Shown piece after piece: positions 57,030 through 64,000 of a DNA stretch of 64,000 bases. Source of the stretch: Chromera velia (lineage: Eukaryota > Sar > Chromeraceae). The stretch covers positions 1 through 64,000 of the forward strand of contig JAHBMJ010002108.1 in assembly GCA_018398765.1 (NCBI GenBank). The letters run 5' to 3'. Each line of letters begins with the position of its first letter. Position 1 is the first letter of the stretch. The notes below the pieces were generated by a model. It was not told the origin of the DNA. It was given only the letters and a program-made list of their open reading frames with translations, and searched no databases. Made by a program: the position numbers and the translations under genes.

Positions 57030-60008
57030 AAGTGAGAAAGAGAGGGAGAGAGGGAGAGAGAGACCGAAAGAGAGAGGGAGAAAATCGATACGGCCACCAT
57101 CTACATTGATTATATCGAACCGCAATTTCTCTCCCCTCCCTTTTTCGCTGTGCCTGTCCCTGTCTATGTGCATGTGCACCCCCACCTCGCAGGAGAGGAG
57201 GGCGTTTCTCTGAGTCCCCGTGGGACATGACACCGGGGCGTCGGCGAACGTGGCGGTCTGCCCCCCAGGAGGGTAGTGCGTCTGTCCATCGACCATTGTG
57301 ATGCTGTTCTGCCACACCACGGTGTCTGCATACACAGACACCCCCACGCCCGCACAGATAGAATCAGAGAGAGACGGCTAAGTGTAGATTGACAGACAGA
57401 CACTTTGGTAGTCGAGTGGTGGTCTTGCACAGAAGGAAAGGCGGAAAGAAAGGCAGACAGATGGAGACACACGCGAGGAGGCAGGCAGCCAGCAAGACAG
57501 GCAGGCTGGCAGGTGGGCGGAAAGACATGCGCGAATCTGCTTCGCTAGAACACAAGCCAATGTCACAAACAGTATAATTAGCCCCCTCTGACAGCACATG
57601 AGCGCCTGCACGGAAAGCAGACTCGACAAAAGACCGAAAAAGAAAGTCTCTCTTGACTTTTTTGCTAAATAGATATCTTGAATTGCCCACCGGAGGTGTA
57701 CTGCCAGATCCCTGCTGTGACAACAATCCCTCCTTGGGTATGGTCAATCCATCGGATCGTCAGTCGGCCTGCAGAAAGAAATTTGGTAGTGAATTTAGTC
57801 AAATGCAAGATTCTTTTCTTTCTCCTGGCTGACGGTCTCTTTGCTGGACTGTTTGACATGCAATCAAGAGACACAAAGGGTGACGCAGTAAGCCAGAGAG
57901 AAAAAGACAGAGAGTGTCAAAAGGATCGAAAGAACGAACCTGTTCTGTCTCCGTTGGCGTCGTGTGTGACTGTCCCCGTGATTCCCTCAAAGTTTGCAGA
58001 GAGAAACTGTTGGTACAGGCCGTCGTATAGTTGGGTCCGCTTTGTGCCTGCCGCTGATGTGCCGAAGTCTGAGAAAGGAGGTAAAGGAGGGAGAAGGAAA
58101 TAAGAAAATAAATGAATAGATGAAGATCAGTACCAGCATGAACGAGCAAAGACTTACTCGAAGAAGAAAAAGTGACGCCCGTGATTGCTCGAGCCCTTTT
58201 TCTTTGTTCTTCGTACTGTTTTTGTCGAAGAGACGCCGAGTGTACTCATTACTTCTCCGTTCTCCTTTTGCTATCTGTATTCACACCTGTCAATCCAGAC
58301 TTTGGAAAGATCAGACAGACGGCGATCTCGAGAGGTCACTCATTCTCTCTGAATACCGATTTCTTGTTTGTCTTTCTACCAGTGACCAAACCAACCAGAC
58401 ACCCCCACACACACAAGCACATCCCGCCCTCCCCTTCCCACCCACCCACCTGACGACGCCAACCCGTTGGCTGTCCATGTCGTGGGGTTCTGCATGAAGT
58501 TGTGGATGGCGAAGAAGGAGTCCCACATCGCGTCGTAGTAGAGGGCTGCCAGTCCCTGCACGTACATACGTGCACACATTAATTCTGCACATACATGCTC
58601 ACATTAATTCAATTTGGGGGGGGGGCAGACACACAGATAGGCAGACAACGACGGTTGTATGCGTGGAAGAAAGTCAAGATAGAGGGCGGCACTCCAACAA
58701 ACAACGCAGTGGACCCTTATTGGTTCGCATGGGAGGGAGAAAATTCTGTTTGTTCTTGATTTATGTACGCAGGCTCGTCTGACATGATCCTCTATGATCC
58801 ATAACCCTGGAAGAGCCTGAAGCGAGACCCTCCCTCAGTTTCGAAGTGAGGGGCTAGTCGAGTCACTGCATGAAAGTTTGCTTCGCCGAGTATTGGAAGG
58901 GTTGCAATGAGCAAAACGAATCACACGTCGGAGCTGCTATATACGACTGTCGACATTTTCTTGTTTCTGTCGACTCCACTAGTGCTTGCAAAGACCTTAC
59001 CGACGTTTTGACTCTTTTGCCTTTGATTCTCTTTGTGCACCCCCCGGTTTTGGGTTTCAATTGGTCAACATGACAAGCTTCCCTCTGTTCAATTCGCTTT
59101 GGTGCGGGCCCGGCTGACTCATGGACACCCATTTCAGGCATCAAAAGACAAAAATGGGTCCTCCTTATTTGAGAGTCACCATGCATGCACTCGTTGTGCC
59201 CTATACCCCCGGCCCCTAGCTTGACTTGCCTCGTTGCAATTGGTTCCGCACGCTGCCGTGTAAGATGTGAGGACTTCTGCTGGTGTTTTACCGTTGCTCA
59301 TTGCGGTGCTGTAAGCAGAGGAAGAAGAGATAGGCCAGATCGGGCCCTCGACCCCGAAGGCGTTGCTGGCTCCCGCGATGATCTCACTCGCAGAGCAGTC
59401 CGTGTTCGATGCCCCCGAGGAGATGAAGTCTGTTGAAACCCTGCAGAAGTTTCGTTTCACAGACTGGTGATCAGACAGTTGTCCAGACTCGGGTTTACAG
59501 GAAGACAGGAACACACAGACAGGCATGGAAGGAGGCATGCATACAGACAGACAGTGAATTAGCTCATGAGCTATGCAGGAAATGCCCTTTTTGTCATTCC
59601 ACCTAGGCCCGAAAAAGAGCAAAAGCTTTATTGAAGCGGCGTCATAGTAGTCGACTGACCAACTGGTCATCAGGTACATCATATCACCCCCGTAGTATCC
59701 CCTTTTGTATGCCGAGCACCATATGCTCAGCTGGAGGGTTCCGTAGTCACCCAGCAGCACCACCTGAAATCGCAGCATGCAGCGCCAAGACAAAATTCTG
59801 CGTTCGCCTTTTGGATGAAAACCACTCTCTCTGTAATGAAATGAAAATCATCTATCGTCTTGCGGGCATGAGAAGAGAAGATGGCGCCAATGCACACATG
59901 AATGCCCACATACACAGATGCGAGGTTTTCAGAGTGAACATAATGTGTGGCTATCGACCTTTGATCTTGCGCTTGCAAACCGAAAGAATTTCTGAGAGAA
60001 ACCGCGAG

Positions 60009-60053
<45 letters not shown>

Positions 60054-60074
60054 TGACACACACACACACATTCG

Positions 60075-60118
<44 letters not shown>

Positions 60119-62538
60119 TGGAGAGAGAGCAAAGAGACAGAGATGCTGGCGCAGCACACAGGCGATCACACATGCGCGTATGGTCTACACGCTGAAGTTT
60201 GCACACGCGCTGTCAAGCTACTGTGTCTGGAGGAAAAGCAGGCCGTTCGCTTTGAATCATCATGACCGGAAGAATTCTGTATGAAAATGAATGCATTCAT
60301 TGAATCATCATGGCCGAATGAACGTCGGACTGCATTGCGCCTCAACTTTTTCTCGACATGTCTTTTCGAATTCACACTCCTGATAGGCAGATTGGGCGAT
60401 TTTTTTTCATACAGAATTCTTTTTTGTATGAAAAAAAATGCATGCGAATACATACTCCTGATAGGATAGGCAGATGGGGCGACAGACCTTTGCCCCTGTG
60501 TCGATCATGTTGTCGACAATTGCGTCTGAATTCGTTGTGCTCACAGTCGTGACTTCGGTCTCGAACAAAAGCAGGGCGTCTGGCATCTCAGTCTTGACAC
60601 CCTGAAGAGTCGCTTTTGCTACCGCTGCACGTGTGGAGTAGAGATGATTTCAATTTGAATTCATGCAGTCAGCAATGCACAAGAGGCGGCAGCCCGGTGC
60701 AGTGGGGGGTGCAGACATCGATCGGGGGATTTGGACAGTGCAGAGAACAAATTGAGGAGGGGAGAGGAAAGCCAACCAGTCACGCCGTTAAGTAGTTGGC
60801 TGTCAGAAGACATGCCGAGTGAAATACAGGTAGGCCGTGAGATCAGACAAGCTCTTCTTGTTTCCTTTCTTCTACACCCCGCTGCGCTTTTGTCTTTTTT
60901 CCCCCTTGCTCGTTTGGGATAGAGAGGGAGGGAGGGGCTCACCGTCGTCGGTGTAGACAAGTGCAAACCTGCAGACAAGCGGGCAAGCAAAGCGTTCTGG
61001 TACAAGGCACCGCTCGCTTTGTCAATGGACAGACGGGCAAAATGTTGTCTTGTCAAAGGAGACAGAAGAAGAGAGAGAAGAGGTGATACCCATGATAGGA
61101 AAGAGACAACTACTAATAAATAAATTCGGAAGGGCAGCTAGCTCACCGATCGATGTCGAAAGATTTCAGAACTCCCACAAACCCCTTGTACTCGAACACA
61201 GGGGACAGTCTGACGAGGCCCTTGTAAGTAGAACTGTCAGACAGCGTCGGGTTGGTCGACCATGGAGACAGGTGGACGATTTCAAAGGGAGCCAACACCT
61301 GAGAGGAAGAACGATCGAAAAGATGAATGAATGAATGAATGACTAACTGATTTGCTGGATCATGAATCTGTGAGTGAGTGAGCGAGCGAGCGTGTGAGTG
61401 AATGAATGGATGAATGAATAATTGGATGGATGGATGGATGGATAAATGGACGAATAGCAGAATGTTAAAAGAAAGGAGAGAGGACAAAGGAGAGGGGAAA
61501 AGGAAGGAAGGAAGGAAGGAAGACATAGACAATCAATCAAACCATGTGAGAAGCAAGCAAGCAAGTAACGAAGTGCTCTATCAAACCACAAAGAAATGAA
61601 GCAACACAAGAACATGCATTAAAACAACGAAACTCTCTCACCGTATTGGCTCCAGTCGTTCCCCCCGAGCAAGCGGGGCCCACCACCAGCGCAGGTCTGC
61701 TCGTTTCCACAAACACGGAGGTCGCTGCATTGGCCACCCACTGGTCGCACCCTGTGTCTACCGTCTCTCCAAGCACGATCGTGTCTGCATTCGAGCACAG
61801 AGGCCGGAATCCAACTGATTTCACCGCACAACCAGTCACGTGGAAGTTACCAACAGTCAGAGGGAATACATCGTGGGAAGCGCAGAACGTTGATCGGGAT
61901 GATTTGTTTTGGAGTCACATTCATCCAGGCAAAGGTACAAAGGAGCGAATTAGGAGAGCTTGACAGCTGACCGCTTGCAAGGACATTGGTGTTTGCGTTG
62001 ACTTCAGTGACCGCCAGATTCACAACAGGCAGCACTGCGTCGAGAATGTTCCCCGCTGCACACACGCAGAGACTCACTTGCTGACTCACTCACTCCCTCA
62101 CATACAGACTTTGCGTGAACACAGGTACGCATGTGCCAGGCTCTACCCCATTCATGACACATGCGTGGCCCGATGTGTCCAGACAGGGAAAGAGAAAGCG
62201 TGCATGGCCTGATGTGTCCAGACAGGGAAAGAGAAAGCGTGCATGGCCCGATGTGTCCAGACAGAGAAAGAGAAAGCGTGCATGGCCCGATGTGTCCAGA
62301 CAGAGAAAGAGAAAGCGTGCGTGGGACGACGTGCGAGCTACACAGAGATAGAGACAGAGAAGACATAGCGAAAGGCGCTGCCTCCACTCCCTAAGAGAGT
62401 CCCAATGCAGAGAAGAGAACAGACAAACCAACCTCCACCTGTCCTGGGACCAGCAATGCCGATTGTAATGTCTGCAGACAATGCAAGACGCACTGCAGAC
62501 AAGCCCAAGAGGAGGGAAACAGTCAGCCCGCGTGCCAT
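47720..62538 (-). CDS. Receptor with PBP1 (class-C-GPCR-like) ligand domain, Cys-rich repeats and multi-span module
   Basis: 31 exons on the minus strand, all phase-consistent, about 1,328 residues: 62538-62433, 62055-61972, 61784-61642, 61298-61147, 60968-60943, 60624-60488, 59763-59603, 59440-59230, 58555-58450, 58068-57940, 57768-57691, 57325-57186, 56738-56606, 56263-56191, 55950-55812, 55398-55247, 55009-54847, 54490-54308, 53751-53648, 53409-53253, 52863-52817, 52392-52298, 52090-51961, 51575-51509, 51106-51070, 50621-50558, 50203-50180, 49656-49529, 49138-48888, 48689-48371, 47967-47720. The start at 62538 gives a signal peptide (GLTVSLLLGLSAVRLALSA). The mature protein begins ADITIGIAGPRTGG, as PBP1 domains do. 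The likely role is a cell-surface sensor in which a clamshell domain binds a small ligand and signals through the membrane module. One intron (59229-58556) fits best as GC-AG. Several exons are tiny (24, 26, 37 and 47 bp). The C-terminal exon encodes an acidic tail. Confidence 0.87.
50275..50330. repeat. (CA)n microsatellite
   Basis: CA run in the intron between exons 50621-50558 and 50203-50180 of the PBP1 receptor. Confidence 0.95.
51389..51445. repeat. (CA)n microsatellite
   Basis: CA run with one CAGA interruption, in the intron after exon 51575-51509. Confidence 0.95.
52692..52725. repeat. (GA)n microsatellite
   Basis: GA run in the intron between exons 52863-52817 and 52392-52298; a (GAAT)n run also lies at 52432-52461. 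Confidence 0.95.
53845..53981. repeat. Compound (CCTT)n/(CTGT)n/(CTTT)n microsatellite
   Basis: Alternating tetranucleotide tracts in the intron between exons 54490-54308 and 53751-53648. Confidence 0.95.
54847..56738 (-). other. Ephrin-receptor-like (GCC2/GCC3) Cys-rich repeats
   Basis: Exons 56738-54847 encode repeating modules: ACSTGYYNNVTDGTCTACAT, CSTCAAGTFTSTTG, NCTSCPVGRSR, CAIGWYQDEVGKSECKQCPD, CTCAEGSF, ENRCITCSESFSG, and VGLVCDSCPEGFFT. The pattern C-x-x-G-x-Y/F ... C-x-x-C-P/A-x-G is that of the Cys-rich domain linking ectodomain to membrane in ephrin-receptor-like protist proteins. It leads directly to the first membrane span in exon 54490-54308. Confidence 0.8.
55619..55842 (-). 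repeat. 45-bp tandem repeat copying an exon end and its 5' splice site
   Basis: Five copies of a 45-bp unit (one of 44 bp). On the minus strand each carries the end of exon 55950-55812, coding FLNKR or similar, followed by the donor GTAAGTCAATCAATCAGT. Donor-site GT positions recur at about 55811, 55766, 55721, 55677 and 55632. Use of the second or third donor would add 15 or 30 residues (VSQSISAERSLLNKR) in frame. The 44-bp unit then breaks the frame. Confidence 0.9.
56892..57085. repeat. (CA)n(GA)n(GT)n(GA)n compound microsatellite
   Basis: A 190-bp run of dinucleotide repeats in the intron between exons 57325-57186 and 56738-56606. Confidence 0.95.
60010..60116. repeat. (CA)n microsatellite
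   Basis: Two CA runs split by CTGTGACACACACACACATTCG, in the intron between exons 60624-60488 and 59763-59603. Confidence 0.95.
60255..60485. repeat. Interleaved inverted and direct repeats in an intron
   Basis: GAATTCTGTATGAAAA (about 60272) has its inverted complement TTTTCATACAGAATTC at about 60404-60419. GAATCATCATGACCG recurs at about 60255 and 60303. CTCCTGATAGGCAGATTGGG (about 60378) recurs with an insertion at about 60456, right beside the donor of exon 60624-60488. This looks like local duplication plus inversion. Confidence 0.75.
62163..62325. repeat. 39-bp tandem repeat
   Basis: Four near-identical copies of a 39-bp unit containing GATGTGTCCAGACAGGGAAA and GAGAAAGCGTGCATGGCC, in intron 1 of the PBP1 receptor gene. 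Copies differ at one or two positions (GGG or GAG; CCT or CCC). Confidence 0.9.
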
Positions 62539-63000
62539 TTGTATTCTCTTCAGCGGCGGCGCCCTCTGAAAGGACCCGTGCGAAGGAAGGACCCAAGACA
62601 AAAAGAGGAACGCAGACAAATCGTCCGCACAAATGGATTACAAATTAAGGGAGGGCACCGTGGACCTCGATGAACTTCTCATCCTGAAAAGGTGCATGCC
62701 CTTCGAACCGCTCCTTCACCATTCTACCATACATAGGCCGCTGACAGTCAGACTGATTCCAAGCGTACTTCCTTCTTTCAACGTCGCCTCGTGATCTTAA
62801 TACACATTGCAGTCTGAAGGGACGGGCAAAAAGTCCTTGCACAAATTACGCTGGACCAGAGTCGCAGAATGGCGTTGAAATGTTCTGACCTGCATGAACT
62901 CAAATGAGGCAACATGCACTCCTCGGCCTTACCGATACGCGTGTCGTGACACACGGGGACTCATACAAAATACTTTATGCAACGCCGTTGCATAACCCCC
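62539..63000. promoter_or_regulatory. 5' flank of the PBP1 receptor gene
   Basis: No gene is seen here. It is the only non-repetitive sequence upstream of the start codon at 62538 and should include the promoter. No core element is clear. Confidence 0.4.
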
Positions 63001-63001
63001 N

Positions 63002-63076
<75 letters not shown>

Positions 63077-63161
63077 CAGACAGAAAGACAGAAAGACAGA
63101 AAGACAGAAAGAAAGACAAACAGACAGACAGAAAGACAGAAAGAAAGACAAACAGACAGAC

Positions 63162-63204
<43 letters not shown>

Positions 63205-63213
63205 AAAAAGGAG

Positions 63214-63244
<31 letters not shown>

Positions 63245-63906
63245 AAAAAGAAAAAAGGAGAGAAGGAGAGAAGGAAAGAGGGAAAGACGGAAGGAAGGAA
63301 GGAAGGAAAGAAGGAAGGAAGGAGGGAGGGAGGGAGGGAGGGAGGTAGGGAAGTGGAGGGAAGGAAGAAGGGAACGAACGAACAAAGGAAGGAAGGAAGG
63401 AAGGAAGGAAATAAGGAAGGAGGGAACGAACGAACAAAGGAAGGAAGGAAGGAAGGAAGGGAGGAAGGAAGGAGACGAAAAGAGAGGAAGGGAAGGAAGG
63501 AAGGCGCGTGAGTGAGTGAGTGACGGGGAGTGAGTGAGTAAGTGAGTGAGTGAGTGAGTGAGTGAGTGAATGATTGACTGACTGACTGACTGACTGAGTG
63601 AATGAGTGAATGATTGAACAAGTGAATGACTGACTTACTGACGCTTACTGATTAACTGACGGACGGACAGACGGACGGACAGACGGACAGACGGACAGAT
63701 GGACAGACGGACAGACGGACAGACGGACAGACGGACTGACTGACTGACTGACTGACGGATGGACTAACGGACGGACGGACTGACGGACGGATGGACGGAC
63801 GGACGGACTGACTGACTGACGGACTGAGAGACTGACGAACTGACGGACTGACGGACGGATGGACGGACTGACGGAGTGACGGACGGACGGACGGACGGAC
63901 GGACGA

Positions 63907-63938
<32 letters not shown>

Positions 63939-64000
63939 ACTGATGGACGGACTGACGGACTGACAGACGGACAGACGGACAGACGGATAGACGGACAGAC
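63001..64000. repeat. 1-kb tetranucleotide satellite with changing motif
   Basis: The block opens after an ambiguous base (63001) with (GAAA)n, moves to GAAA/GACA mixtures, then (GGAA)n and (GGGA)n by 63290-63500, then (GTGA)n, (CTGA)n by 63580 and finally (GGAC)n, (GACA)n and CTGA mixtures to the window end. The open frames through it are low-complexity artefacts. Confidence 0.95.

Larger units (their letters stand above)
57186..62538 (-). other. Signal peptide and PBP1 ligand-binding domain
   Basis: Exons 1-12. Hallmarks in order: ADITIGIAGPRTGG, then LPVVNLAVTEVNANTNVLAS and LGETVDTGCDQW (the equivalent of VxDxxCD), PALVVGPACSGGTTGANTV (the GPxxS loop that contacts ligands in this fold), HLSPWSTNPTLSD, FALVYTDD, VVLLGDYGTLQLSIWCSAYK, GLAALYYDAMWDSFFAIHNF, GITGTVTHDANGDRTG and SITMVDGQTHYPPGG. 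This is the order seen in GABA-B and metabotropic glutamate receptor ectodomains and in bacterial branched-chain amino-acid binding proteins. Such domains bind amino acids or other small molecules. The ligand here cannot be read from sequence. Confidence 0.85.

Noticed and set aside
62904-63621. Long Lys/Glu/Arg or Phe/Leu/Ser open frames on both strands
   Set aside because: They are translations of tetranucleotide repeats.

Overview
This is eukaryotic nuclear DNA from a GC-moderate, intron-rich protist. Coding sequence is cut into many exons by introns of roughly 100-1000 bp. Almost all introns are GT-AG; the donor is very often GTCAGT or GTGAGT and the acceptor is typically TGCAG. Introns and intergenic DNA are full of microsatellites. 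Animal-like extracellular modules (sushi/CCP, EGF, HYR) sit on a multi-span membrane module of a kind known from algae, oomycetes and alveolates. Together this suggests a complex alga or alveolate, and a chromerid such as Chromera is my best guess. That is inference from gene style, not a database match.

Layout. 1-1709: non-coding, with a GC-rich foldback patch. 1710-3459 (+): a 239-residue protein made of a VPS13-type chorein N-terminal domain plus a Gln-rich coiled coil. 3460-5619: intergenic, with an AT-rich island. 5620-30361 (+): a giant gene of about 43 exons and about 3,860 residues. It encodes a signal sequence, 20 sushi domains, three EGF domains, two HYR domains, a Cys-rich juxtamembrane region, a multi-span membrane module and a long Ser/Pro/Gly-rich cytoplasmic tail. 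30362-34567: non-coding, with an AT-rich island. 39587-34568 (-): a six-exon, 1,107-residue LRRC40-like leucine-rich-repeat protein. 39588-40326: a 739-bp head-to-head promoter region. 40327-45704 (+): an unrecognised Cys-rich secretory or membrane protein. 45705-47719: non-coding, with a third AT-rich island. 62538-47720 (-): a 31-exon, about 1,328-residue receptor with a class-C-GPCR-like (periplasmic-binding-protein type 1) ligand-binding domain, ephrin-receptor-like Cys-rich repeats and the same kind of multi-span module as the giant sushi gene. 62539-64000: upstream DNA ending in a 1-kb tetranucleotide satellite.

Taken together, two large cell-surface receptors share a membrane module but carry entirely different ectodomains: an adhesion or complement-like sushi array versus a small-ligand clamshell. 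They are about 17 kb apart and face each other (convergent), with an LRR scaffold gene and a putative membrane protein between them. The exon models for the LRR gene and the PBP1 receptor are phase-consistent at every junction. The giant sushi gene is phase-consistent at all but one junction (19570-19993). The unknown gene is phase-consistent if one 144-bp intron is accepted, and otherwise has an in-frame TGA.

The most unusual features are tandem duplications that copy splice sites (acceptors at 17229-17454, donors at 55619-55842), sushi exons homogenised by synonymous-only change while their introns are unalignable, and microsatellites that start exactly at 5' splice sites.
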